From contig NZ_VIWU01000001.1 of assembly GCF_007994075.1 (NCBI RefSeq), positions 4,712,001 through 4,776,000 of the forward strand: DNA of 64,000 nucleotides, given 5' to 3'. Shown one piece after another: positions 55,390-63,828 of this stretch (the first letter of the stretch is position 1; the number at the start of each line of letters is the position of its first letter). The position numbers and the translations under genes were made by a program. The notes beneath the pieces were generated by a model. It was not told the DNA's origin. It made no database searches and worked only from the letters and a program-made list of their open reading frames with translations. The DNA comes from Pseudonocardia hierapolitana (lineage in GTDB: Bacteria; Actinomycetota; Actinomycetes; Mycobacteriales; Pseudonocardiaceae).

Positions 55390-58131
55390 ATGGCACGCGG
55401 GCCCAGCAAGCGGCAGCAGCGCATCGCCACGGCGTTCGACGCGCTGTGCGACGCGATCGCGCGGGCGCTCGGGGCCGCGGAAGGGGCGCGCGAGTCGGCG
55501 GTGCGCGCGCACGCCGAGGCGATGGTCGAGATGTGGCTGCGCGAGGAGGGGCTCGACGCGGCCGAGACCGATCCCGGACTGCGCAGGCTGCTGGCGAACC
55601 CCGCGCTCGCCAGGCCGATCAAGCGGGTGGAGTTCGATCGCAAGGCCGCGTTCCGGGAGTGGCTCGCCACCGGTCCGCGGCGGCTCACGCAGATCCTCGC
55701 GGAGGCGGCGCCGGACGCAGCCGGTGGCGATCCCGACGAGTGGCTCGGCCAGGTCGGCAAGATCGACGGAATGGGCCCGGTGCCGTCGCTCTGGACGATC
55801 GGCACCGGGCGGATCGGCGGTGCGGAGCCGGGGTTCCCGGTCGCGGTTCCCCTGCTCGACGAGTCGCACCTGCAGATCACGTCCACCCACGACAGCCGCG
55901 CCCGCGCCGAGGCGCTGGTGGAGAACCTGCTGCTGCGGGTGATGAGCAGCTTCCGGCCGGGGGTCGTGCAGGTGCACGTCTGGGACGTCGGCCGGTTCAC
56001 CGGCTCCTTGCCCGGCCTCTACCCGCTCACCCGCACCGGGCTGCTCACCGTGCACGACCCCGGGATGCTCGACGAGCTGCTCGAGGAGCTGTCGGACCGG
56101 ATCCGCCGCGTCCACACCCGCGTGCTCGTCGACGGGCACCCGTCCCTGCGGGCGATGGCCGAGACGAACGGCGGTCGCACCGAGCCGTGGATCGTCGCGG
56201 TGCTCCTGGGCAACCGGGCGGCGCTGAAGGACACCGAGCACCGCCAGCTGCAGCGGGTGGCGCGTGACGGCCCGGCCTGCGGGGTGCAGCTGGTGCTGCT
56301 GGACGTGCCCATGACGGTCAACGCGCCCATCGAGACGGTCCGCCTCGACGACGCCGGGGTCGCCACCTCCTCGATGACCGGCCCGTACGTCGCGGTCGAG
56401 CCGGACCCACCGCTGCCGCCCGCCGACGTCACCCGCGCCGCCCACGCCATCGCCGACGAGCACGAGCGCTGGCGCAGCCGGATCGGCACGTTCGCCGACC
56501 TGCTGCCCTCGCGGGAGAAGTGGGGCGGGTCCCGGTCGATCAGCGGCCTGCACGCACCCGTGGGCTTCACCGACGGCCTACCGGCACACGTCTCGCTGGC
56601 CGACGCATCCCCGCACGCGCTGATCGGCGGCCCGAGCGGGTCGGGGAAGACCAACCTCCTGCTCACCATGATCAGCTCGATGGCCGCCCGCTACGGCCCG
56701 GACGAGCTCGAGTTCTACCTCCTCGACTTCAAGGAGGGCGTGTCCTTCGCCCAGTTCGCCCCGGGGCGGCGGGACCGGACGTGGTTGCCGCACGCGCGGC
56801 TGATCGGCGTCAACATCAACACCGACCGCGAGTTCGGGCTCGCGCTCCTGCAGTTCCTCTCCGACGAGATGCGCCGCCGTGCGGAGGCGGCCAAGGCGCA
56901 CGAGGTGACGAAGCTGGAGGAGCTGCGCCGCGAGGACCCGACGGGCCGGTGGCCGCGGATCGTCGCCGTGATCGACGAGTTCCAGTACCTGTTCGCCGAA
57001 CGCGACGCCGTCACGCGCCAGGCCACCCTCCTGCTGGAGGACGTGGCGCGGCGTGGGCGCTCCCAGGGCATCCACCTGGTGCTCGCGAGCCAGGACGTGT
57101 CCGGGATCGAGGCGTTCTGGGGGCGTCCGGCGATCTTCGAGCAGTTCGTGCTGCGGATCGCGCTGCCGCGGGCGCGGCGCGTGCTCGCCGAGCTGAACGA
57201 CGCCACGCTCGGCCTCCCGCGCTGGCACGCTGTGATCAACCACGAGTCGGGCATCACGCACGGCAACGAGGTGGTGCGCATCCCGGACGCCACCGGCAAG
57301 GGGTCGGTCGACGAGGTGCAGCGCATCCTCCACGACGCCCACGCCGAGAACAGGCCGGAGCCCCGGCTGTTCGACGGGAGCCGCTCGCCGCGCCTCGCCG
57401 AGCTGCTCGCCGTCCTGCCTGCGGGCGACGTGCCGCGGGCGCTCGTGGGGCAGTGCATCGACGTGGCGGGCAGTGCGGCCGCGATCGGGCTGCCGGACGC
57501 GCCGGGGCGCAACCTCGGCGTGCTCGCCTCCGGTGTGCGGGAGGCGGTGCGCGTGCTGGGGGCTGCCGCCGCGTCACTGGCGGGGCAGCACGCGCGCGAC
57601 ACGCTCGACGTGGTGATCGCCCCGCTGATCGCGGAGGCGTTCGAGCCTGCGGATCGGCTCGCCGAGCGGGTGGCCGGCGCGGGGCAGCGGGTCGAGACGG
57701 TCCGGCTGGACGGCTTCCGGGCGCGCGTCGAGGCGCTGGCGCAGGAGGTGACCGAGCGGCTGGCCGGCACCGCGTCGCGCCATCCCGTGGCGCTCGTGCT
57801 CTACGCCGCAGACGCCGCCGAGACGGCGCTGGACCGGGCCGGCACCGAGGCGCTGCGGAAGATCATGCACTTCGGCCCGGAGACCGGGGTGCACGTGCTC
57901 GGCTGGTGGCGCAGCCCGGCGCGGCTGAAGGCGTTGCTCATGATGGGCGCCTCGCCCGACGACCTGGGGGCGTGGGTGGCCCTCGACGTCCAGGGCTCCG
58001 AGGTGCAGCCGCTCGTGCCCGGCATGTTCGTCACGTGGTCACCCCGGCCCGGGCGGGGACTGCTGTTCGACCGGGCCCAGCACACCCAGCCGGAGGTGGT
58101 CATCGTGGCGTCGCTGGAGGACCGGTCGTGA
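55390..58131 (+). CDS. FtsK/SpoIIIE-family ATPase of an uncharacterised cassette
   Basis: A 913-residue cytoplasmic protein without membrane helices. Residues 1-110 are an N-terminal helical domain. Residues about 150-330 resemble a RecA-like fold without Walker motifs. Residues about 395-640 are an intact FtsK domain: Walker A GGPSGSGKTN with K420, Walker B VIDEFQYLF with D529/E530, and SQD at the gamma-sensor strand (LVLASQDVSG). Residues about 690-905 resemble another degenerate ATPase fold (LRKIMHFGPETGVHVLGWWRS). The order pseudo-active-pseudo recalls EccC of type VII secretion. Function unknown. Confidence 0.85.
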   Translation: MARGPSKRQQRIATAFDALCDAIARALGAAEGARESAVRAHAEAMVEMWLREEGLDAAETDPGLRRLLANPALARPIKRVEFDRKAAFREWLATGPRRLTQILAEAAPDAAGGDPDEWLGQVGKIDGMGPVPSLWTIGTGRIGGAEPGFPVAVPLLDESHLQITSTHDSRARAEALVENLLLRVMSSFRPGVVQVHVWDVGRFTGSLPGLYPLTRTGLLTVHDPGMLDELLEELSDRIRRVHTRVLVDGHPSLRAMAETNGGRTEPWIVAVLLGNRAALKDTEHRQLQRVARDGPACGVQLVLLDVPMTVNAPIETVRLDDAGVATSSMTGPYVAVEPDPPLPPADVTRAAHAIADEHERWRSRIGTFADLLPSREKWGGSRSISGLHAPVGFTDGLPAHVSLADASPHALIGGPSGSGKTNLLLTMISSMAARYGPDELEFYLLDFKEGVSFAQFAPGRRDRTWLPHARLIGVNINTDREFGLALLQFLSDEMRRRAEAAKAHEVTKLEELRREDPTGRWPRIVAVIDEFQYLFAERDAVTRQATLLLEDVARRGRSQGIHLVLASQDVSGIEAFWGRPAIFEQFVLRIALPRARRVLAELNDATLGLPRWHAVINHESGITHGNEVVRIPDATGKGSVDEVQRILHDAHAENRPEPRLFDGSRSPRLAELLAVLPAGDVPRALVGQCIDVAGSAAAIGLPDAPGRNLGVLASGVREAVRVLGAAAASLAGQHARDTLDVVIAPLIAEAFEPADRLAERVAGAGQRVETVRLDGFRARVEALAQEVTERLAGTASRHPVALVLYAADAAETALDRAGTEALRKIMHFGPETGVHVLGWWRSPARLKALLMMGASPDDLGAWVALDVQGSEVQPLVPGMFVTWSPRPGRGLLFDRAQHTQPEVVIVASLEDRS

Positions 58132-58484
58132 CCGCGGCGCGGGAGTACAAGGAGGTCGTCGCCGGCATCGCGGCGGCGGCCGAGGCCCTGCGCGAGCGCG
58201 ACCGCGAGCGCGCGGCGGCCTTGAACCGCGAGCTGGTCGGGCTGGGCGAGGCCATGGCACGCGCGGAGGAGCGCGCCGGCCTCACCCGCCTCGGCGTCGA
58301 GCTGCACTGGGAGGCCGCGCTCGAGGCCCTCTGGGTGGAGTCCTGGATGAAGCTGCGCCCCCGCCCCGGCCCGGACAGGCGGGCCGACCCGGCGGCCATC
58401 GACGAGCGGGACGACGAGGTGGAGGCGAGGGCGGCGGAGCTGCTGGAGGCGACCCGCCGCCGCTGGGGCCTGCCCCGCCGCTGA
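58128..58484 (+). CDS. Helical protein C of the FtsK cassette
   Basis: A 118-residue charged helical protein, starting VTAAREYKEVVAGIAAAAEALRERDRERAAALNRELVGLGEAMARAEERAGL. Heptads suggest a coiled coil over residues 5-50. A short Pro-rich break follows and then a second helix to the C-terminus. It overlaps the ATPase stop by GTGA, so it is co-translated. No family recognised. Confidence 0.75.
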   Translation: MTAAREYKEVVAGIAAAAEALRERDRERAAALNRELVGLGEAMARAEERAGLTRLGVELHWEAALEALWVESWMKLRPRPGPDRRADPAAIDERDDEVEARAAELLEATRRRWGLPRR

Positions 58485-58543
58485 CAGCACCGGCGTCGGC
58501 GCACGTGCTGCCCGCGGCCGGCTTCGGGACCAACGGCGGGGGC

Positions 58544-59017
58544 TCAGCCCCACTTGCCGGGCTCGTAGTCCCCCGCGGGGATCCGCGCGATCGCATTCAT
58601 GCGGTTGTAGGTGTTGATGAGCGCGACGAGGGAGACGAGGGCGGCGAGCTGGTCCTCGTCGAAGTGCCCGCGAGCCAGCTCCCATGTCTCGTCGCTCACC
58701 CCGCCCGCACCGTCGGCGACCCGGGTGCCTTCCTCGGTGAGGGCGAGCGCTGCCCGCTCGGCGTCGGTGAAGACGGTCGCCTCGCGCCATGCGGCGACCA
58801 GGCCGAGCCGCACCGGCGTCTCCCCGGCGTGGGCGGCGTCCTTGGTGTGCATGTCGAGGCAGACGGCGCAGCCGTTGATCTGGCTGGCACGGATCTTCAC
58901 CAGATCCTGGACGGTGGGCGGCAGTGTGGAGTCGGAGACGACCTTCCCGGCCGAGTTGATGTAGCGGGCGAACTTCGCGGCGACGGGATTGGCGTAGTAG
59001 TCGATGCGGGCTTCCAT
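58544..59017 (-). CDS. AhpD-like carboxymuconolactone decarboxylase family protein
   Basis: A 157-residue alkylhydroperoxidase-type protein. The redox pair CAVC (residues 50-53) lies in RASQINGCAVCLDMHTKDAAHAGET, with the conserved His four residues after. It probably reduces peroxides with a thiol partner. The start is preceded by GAAGGAGA. It converges with the FtsK cassette, about 60 bases apart. Confidence 0.88.
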   Translation of the reverse strand: MEARIDYYANPVAAKFARYINSAGKVVSDSTLPPTVQDLVKIRASQINGCAVCLDMHTKDAAHAGETPVRLGLVAAWREATVFTDAERAALALTEEGTRVADGAGGVSDETWELARGHFDEDQLAALVSLVALINTYNRMNAIARIPAGDYEPGKWG

Positions 59018-59270
59018 GATCCGTTCTCCTTCGCGATCGGGTTCACCGTCCTGACCCGGAGCGAGGGGTCGGTGTGACCGGCCGCGGATGTGAGCTGGGT
59101 CGCACCCACGGCATCCGGTCAGAGCTGCAGCGACTGGGTGCCCACGACCGCGACCGGGAGCGGCGCCTCTGGGAGGCGACCGCCGAGTTGTCGGAACGTG
59201 CAGGCGCATCGCAAGGCTGGGACGGGGTGCGCGAGCGACGCCGATCCGGTGGGCGCAGGAGCGCCCCGCG

Positions 59271-60380
59271 TCAGGGCTGACCGAGGCGCAGCACGCCGGG
59301 GTTGATGGTGACGCCCTCCCCGACCTGGCGGTCGATCTCGACGTCCGTGACGAGGTTGCCGTTGGAGGTGACCTCGAGGCTCTCGGCGCTGCCGCGCTGG
59401 TAGTCCAGCCCGATGCCGGTGCCGCGCCCGCGGATGGTGTTGCTGTTGACCGCGGCCTTGGCGTTGCCGTAGTTGCCGAGCACCTGCAGGAAGGTGCCCC
59501 CGCGGCCGGCGTTCTGGAAGATCCGGTTGCCCGTGATCGTGCTCGCGGCGCCGCCCTGTACCCGCGCGACGACGCCGACCGTCCCGAAGTCCTCGATGTA
59601 GTTGTCGCTGATCGAGGAGCCGTACAGGCGGTGGGCGTAGAGGGCGTTGTCGCCGTCGACGTCGTAGACGTGGTTGCCGTTGATCATCCAGCCCGCGGCG
59701 TTCTCCAGGTGGATCCCGTCACCGCCGGTGCCGGCGATGTAGTTGTCCTCGAGCTGCCAGTCGGTGACGGAGTTGCCGGTGTCCTCGACGAACAGGCCGC
59801 TGCCGCCGGAGCGGTTGATCTGGTTCTCCGCGATGCGCCCGTTCACCTGCGTGTTGGTCAGCGGGGTGCCGTTTGCCGACAGGTTGGTCAGCCGGATGGC
59901 GTGCCTGCGGGCGTCGGAGATCTGCACGTCCTCGAGGAACGTCTGCCACGAGCGCAGCACCACGGCGTCGCCCGCGTTCGGGTTGGTGGCGCTGTTCGCC
60001 TTGATCGTCATGGTGCGCAGCGCGGTGCCGCGCCCCGTGGTCGGGGAGTTGTCGAGGTAGCTGTCGCTGGCGAAGATCGCCGGCAGGTTGGCGCCGTCGG
60101 CCTGCTGGATGACGGTGCCGGTGCGGGAGCGCCCCTGGTAGGAGCGGTTGCCCAGCAGCGGGATGGTCTCGGTGACCAGGCAGGTGCCGTCGAACACGAT
60201 GGCGTCGCCCTCCGCGCTGCGTGCCAGGGTGGCGGCGATCAGCCGGGAGTCGACGTTCGCGTTGTTGCTGCAGTTGATCGCCCGCTCCGCCAGGATCTTG
60301 ATCTCCGGCGGTGCGGCGTGGGCGGTGGCGGTGCCGGTCGCGAGCATGGCCGCGACGAGCAGGGTGAGTCGCTTCCTCAT
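59271..60380 (-). CDS. Secreted right-handed beta-helix protein
   Basis: A 369-residue exported protein with a Sec signal MRKRLTLLVAAMLATGTATAHA and cleavage near AHA-A. From residue 60 to the end it shows repeating units of about 22-25 residues rich in N, G, I and V (ENQINRSGGSGLFVED, DNYIAGTGGDGIHLEN, GNHVYDVDGDN, DNYIEDFGTVGVVAR, GNRIFQNAGRGG), typical of a pectate-lyase-like beta-helix. No catalytic residues identified. It may bind or cleave polysaccharide. Confidence 0.85.
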   Translation of the reverse strand: MRKRLTLLVAAMLATGTATAHAAPPEIKILAERAINCSNNANVDSRLIAATLARSAEGDAIVFDGTCLVTETIPLLGNRSYQGRSRTGTVIQQADGANLPAIFASDSYLDNSPTTGRGTALRTMTIKANSATNPNAGDAVVLRSWQTFLEDVQISDARRHAIRLTNLSANGTPLTNTQVNGRIAENQINRSGGSGLFVEDTGNSVTDWQLEDNYIAGTGGDGIHLENAAGWMINGNHVYDVDGDNALYAHRLYGSSISDNYIEDFGTVGVVARVQGGAASTITGNRIFQNAGRGGTFLQVLGNYGNAKAAVNSNTIRGRGTGIGLDYQRGSAESLEVTSNGNLVTDVEIDRQVGEGVTINPGVLRLGQP

Positions 60381-60527
60381 GGGTGGGCGAATGCCTTTCG
60401 AGCCAAGTGGGAGGTGCCCGAGGAGTCACGCGCTGGGGATCGCGGTCTGCCGGGTCATGATCACCTTGGCAGCGGTGGCATCGCAATGGAAGGGACGATG
60501 GCGACAATCCTCGCCCGGTTCTTGCCG

Positions 60528-61304
60528 TCAGAACGACGTGTGGTCCCACCAGTGGTCGACGAGCGCCTGGTCGCCGCTGATCGTGAGCCGGGGGTCGTCG
60601 GGCGTGGTCCGCCGGGAGAACACCAGCAGCAGATCGCGCACGGGGCTCTCGACCACAACGTCGGCGTCGGCCGTTCGGCGCTCCCACGTCACGCCGTCCG
60701 CTTCGCGCGTGATCAACCAGCCGGGCTCGACGTCGGTGGGCCGGAGCTGGAGCGTCTGGCCGTGGCCGCGCAGCTCGCCCAGCTCGGGCTTCAGGCCGGC
60801 CGCCCCGGCCGTGGAGATCAGGCCGAGCCCCTCGCTGATCGTGTCGGCGGCGAGGTCCGGGGAGATCGTGAACGGCCGTCCCGCGGTGATCGCCGCATCC
60901 GCGAGGTGCACCGCCGAGTCGGCCAGCATGCGGCGCAGCCAGAACCTCGCCGGTTGCTCGCCGACGAACGTCCACACGTCGGTCTCCGGGCCGGCGTCGG
61001 TGATCGCGGCGACGAGGTCGGCGGCGCTGTCGCGCAGCCACGTGGTCCACTCCTGCGGTCCGCCGGGTTCCGCGTCCCGGGGATCCGGTGGGGGAGCGGC
61101 CGCCCGGCTGCGCACCAGTCCGGCACTCCAGCGGTAGGCCTGCCCGATGTGCCCGACGAGATCCCGCACGCGCCACTCCGGGCACGTCGGCACGGTGGCC
61201 TGCGGGTCGAGGCCCGCGACCGTGCCGGCGAACGCTGACGTCACCTCCTGCAAGCCCGTGACCAGGCGGTCGAGGTCCAACTCGAGGCTCTGAATCCGAT
61301 CCAC
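60528..61304 (-). CDS. Maleylpyruvate isomerase-type mycothiol-dependent enzyme
   Basis: A 258-residue protein of the mycothiol-dependent DinB/maleylpyruvate isomerase superfamily: ATVPTCPEWRVRDLVGHIGQAYRWSAGLVR has the metal-binding His, and DSAVHLADA adds another His. It possibly performs a thiol-dependent detoxification. The start is GTG. It is divergent from the MerR gene with 45 bases between starts. Confidence 0.8.
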   Translation of the reverse strand: MDRIQSLELDLDRLVTGLQEVTSAFAGTVAGLDPQATVPTCPEWRVRDLVGHIGQAYRWSAGLVRSRAAAPPPDPRDAEPGGPQEWTTWLRDSAADLVAAITDAGPETDVWTFVGEQPARFWLRRMLADSAVHLADAAITAGRPFTISPDLAADTISEGLGLISTAGAAGLKPELGELRGHGQTLQLRPTDVEPGWLITREADGVTWERRTADADVVVESPVRDLLLVFSRRTTPDDPRLTISGDQALVDHWWDHTSF

Positions 61305-61321
61305 GGGACGTACCGTAGGAA

Positions 61322-61337
61322 CTCCACCCTGCTGGAG
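61322..61337. promoter_or_regulatory. MerR-type dyad CTCCA-N6-TGGAG
   Basis: This dyad sits between the divergent mycothiol-enzyme (start 61304) and merR (start 61350) genes and resembles other MerR operators. Flanking bases AA and GTT extend the symmetry partly. Confidence 0.65.
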
Positions 61338-61349
61338 GTTCGACCGATT

Positions 61350-62261
61350 GTGACGCAGGACACGGCCGAGCTGGGCATCGGCGATCTCGCGGCCCTGACC
61401 GGGGTCCCCGTGCGCACCATCCGCTTCTACTGCGACGAGGGCCTGCTCGACTCCCGCCGGAGCGCGGGAGGGCACCGCCGGTTCGCGCCGTCGGCGGTGG
61501 AGCGGCTCGACCTCGTGCGGCGGCTGCGCGGGCTCGGGCTGGGCCTGCCGGCGATCGCGGCCGTCCTCACCGGTGAGCGCTCGATCGGCGAGGCCGTCGC
61601 GGCCGAACGCGCCGCGCTCGACGTCGAGCTCGCGGCGCTGGCCTGGCGGCGGGCGTCGTTGCGCGCCGTCGAGGAGGCGGGCCCGATCGAGCGGGCGGCC
61701 CGTCTGGAGCTGCTCGGCGCCGTGCAGGACCACATGACGGCCCGGGCCGCCCTCGTCGACTTCTGGCACCACCTCTTCATCGCCCCGCTACCGGCCGACC
61801 TGGTCGACATGTTCCTCGAGGTCAGCGTCCCGGCACCGCCCGCCGACCCGACACCGCGCCAGGTGGTGGCGTACGCCGAGATGGTCGGGCTGACCCGCGA
61901 CCGGACGCTGGTGCGCCGCATGCGGGAACGGGCGCGGGTCAACCTCGAGCGGATGTCCGACGAGGCCGAACTGCTCATGGGCATCGGCGAGGCGTGCGAG
62001 CTGGCCCGGCCGCTGCTGCTCGCCGGCCGACCGCCCGCGCCCGGGCCGGCGCTCGACCGGTACGTGGCGGCGTACGCCACGGTGCAGCGGAGCCGGGACA
62101 CCACGCGGTTCCGGCACGATCTGCTCACCACCGCCACCGTCGACCGCGACCCGCGGCTGCGCCGCTACTGGCGTCTCGTCGGAGAGGTCACCGGCGAGCC
62201 CGTCACGGTCGGAGGCGCCCAGGCCTGGCTCGTCGACGCGCTCGAACGTTCCATCGCCTGA
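61350..62261 (+). CDS. MerR family transcriptional regulator with long sensor domain
   Basis: A 303-residue regulator. The winged helix is LGIGDLAALTGVPVRTIRFYCDEGLLDSRRSAGGHRRFAPSAVERLDLVRRLRGLGLGLPAIAAVL. The C-terminal 180 residues form a helical effector domain that I cannot place. GTG start with GCTGGAGG upstream, inside the operator. DoxX follows 61 bases later. Confidence 0.86.
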   Translation: MTQDTAELGIGDLAALTGVPVRTIRFYCDEGLLDSRRSAGGHRRFAPSAVERLDLVRRLRGLGLGLPAIAAVLTGERSIGEAVAAERAALDVELAALAWRRASLRAVEEAGPIERAARLELLGAVQDHMTARAALVDFWHHLFIAPLPADLVDMFLEVSVPAPPADPTPRQVVAYAEMVGLTRDRTLVRRMRERARVNLERMSDEAELLMGIGEACELARPLLLAGRPPAPGPALDRYVAAYATVQRSRDTTRFRHDLLTTATVDRDPRLRRYWRLVGEVTGEPVTVGGAQAWLVDALERSIA

Positions 62262-62322
62262 CCGTGTAACGCCCGCGCGGGGTCGTGGCTCTGAACCGGT
62301 GTCGTCGAGCACTGGAGGAGTC

Positions 62323-62748
62323 ATGAACGATCTTCTGCACCGCGTCGCCAGCAGCCGCGTCACCGGTCGGGCCGCCCGCGTGACCGCGGGGGTGCGCATC
62401 TTCGTCGGGGTGGTCTTCCTGTTCTTCGGAGGCCTGAAGTTCCTGATCACCGAGATCGAGGTGGCCGAGTTCGTCAGGTTCGGCTTCCCGGAGTCGACCC
62501 TTGTCGTGCATCTGGTCGGCCTGCTCGAGGTCGCGGCGGGCCTGATGCTGGTGGTCGGCCTCGCCACTCGCCTCGCCGCGCTCGGGCTGGCCGTCGTGAT
62601 GGCAGGCGCGATCCTGACGGCCGGGCTGACCGTGGGCGGTCCGTTCCACCTCGGCCTGGCGCCCGCGCTGCTGGCCGCGAACGTCTACCTGCTGGTGGCC
62701 GGCCCGGGGAGCCTCGCGCTGGACCGGCGGCTGGTCGCCGTGGGCTGA
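62323..62748 (+). CDS. DoxX family membrane protein
   Basis: A 141-residue protein with four membrane helices (residues about 22-42, 57-77, 81-104, 108-129). GVVFLFFGGLKFL and the FGFPESTLVVHLVGLLEVAAGLMLVVG motif are DoxX family hallmarks. DoxX-type proteins are linked to oxidative stress and quinone/sulfur chemistry. ATG with GGAGGAG upstream. It may be co-transcribed with merR. Confidence 0.86.
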   Translation: MNDLLHRVASSRVTGRAARVTAGVRIFVGVVFLFFGGLKFLITEIEVAEFVRFGFPESTLVVHLVGLLEVAAGLMLVVGLATRLAALGLAVVMAGAILTAGLTVGGPFHLGLAPALLAANVYLLVAGPGSLALDRRLVAVG

Positions 62749-62762
62749 CGGCTCGTAGGCTC

Positions 62763-63410
62763 GTGCGGATGCGGGTCGCGCTGCCGCCGGATGCGGAGCT
62801 GGTCGGCCGGCTCCGGGACGGCGACGAGGCAGCGTTCGCCCTGCTCCTGGACCAGTGGTCGCCGGGCATGCTCCGGCTCGCCCGGTCGTTCGTCTCCACG
62901 CCGGACTCGGCGGCCGAGGTCGTGCAGGACACCTGGATGGCGGTCCTCCAGGCGCTCGACCGCTTCGAGGGCCGCTCGTCCCTGCGGACGTGGGTGTACC
63001 GGATCCTGGTGAACACGGCGAAGCGGCGGGCCGCGCGAGAGCGGAGGTTCGTGCCGATGAGCAGCCTGCGCCCCGCGGCCACCGGCCCGACCGTCGACCC
63101 GGACCGGTTCCAGGGGCCCGACGAGCCCTACCCGGGACACTGGCGGACCCTGCCCTCACCGTGGCCCGACCTCGTGCCGTCGCCCGAGCAACGCACGCTC
63201 GACGCCGAGCTGCAGGCCCGGCTCGAGGACGCGCTCGCCGGGCTGCCGGAGCGGCAGCGGGCCGTGATCACGCTGCGGGACGTCCAGGGACGGCCTGCCG
63301 AGGAGGTGTGCGCGATCTTGGAGATCTCACCCGCCAACCAGAGGGTGCTGCTGCACCGGGCCCGCGCCCACGTCCGGGCCCGGCTGGAGGTGTATCTCGA
63401 TGCCCGTTGA
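62763..63410 (+). CDS. ECF RNA polymerase sigma factor
   Basis: A 215-residue group 4 sigma factor. Region 2: AAFALLLDQWSPGMLRLARSFVSTPDSAAEVVQDTWMAVLQALDRFEGRSSLRTWVYRILVNTAKRRAARERR. Region 4: LEDALAGLPERQRAVITLRDVQGRPAEEVCAILEISPANQRVLLHRARAHVRARL. The linker between (about 35 residues) is Pro-rich and longer than usual. GTG start; ATG 62769 is an alternative. Overlaps its anti-sigma gene by 11 bases. Confidence 0.9.
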   Translation: MRMRVALPPDAELVGRLRDGDEAAFALLLDQWSPGMLRLARSFVSTPDSAAEVVQDTWMAVLQALDRFEGRSSLRTWVYRILVNTAKRRAARERRFVPMSSLRPAATGPTVDPDRFQGPDEPYPGHWRTLPSPWPDLVPSPEQRTLDAELQARLEDALAGLPERQRAVITLRDVQGRPAEEVCAILEISPANQRVLLHRARAHVRARLEVYLDAR

Positions 63411-63627
63411 CTGCGACCGGCTCGTCGAGCTCGTCACCGACTTCGTCGAGGGCGCGCTGGACCCGGTCACCGAACGGCAGGTCGTCGACCACCTGGCCGA
63501 GTGCGACGGCTGCAGCACCTACCTCGACCAGATGCGGGCGACCGCCCGCGCCCTCGGCGAGCTGCCGCCGGGCCGGCTGCCCGATCCGGCGCGCGAGGCC
63601 CTCCTGGAGGCGTTCCGCCGACGCTGA
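63400..63627 (+). CDS. Soluble zinc-finger anti-sigma factor
   Basis: A 75-residue protein with the zf-HC2 motif C5 plus H31-x3-C35-x2-C38 (HLAECDGC), the ZAS signature of anti-sigma factors. No membrane helix, so it is a cytoplasmic type. Its overlap with the ECF gene and small size fit the sigma-anti-sigma pair. Signal unknown; a redox or metal cue is possible. Confidence 0.87.
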   Translation: MPVDCDRLVELVTDFVEGALDPVTERQVVDHLAECDGCSTYLDQMRATARALGELPPGRLPDPAREALLEAFRRR

Positions 63628-63828
63628 GCGCCCGTCGCACACGCTGGACCGGATCGAGGAGCCGTTCCCCCGAACCGCTGCTTCGCGTTCGACCAGTTCG
63701 GTCCGCTACTTCCCCGGCCGAACGTACGTGGTCACCGCACCAGGGACTCCATACCCGGGCCACAGGTCGCTCACAAGGGCGGAGGCCAGATTGATCAGTG
63801 CTTCCCACAACCGAGTGAAGGAGTCTCC

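Noticed and set aside
59074..59280. 68-codon plus-strand ORF between the AhpD-like and beta-helix genes
   Set aside because: It has a GTG start without a clear ribosome binding site, an Arg-rich translation and no recognisable family. Possibly a decayed gene but not supportable.
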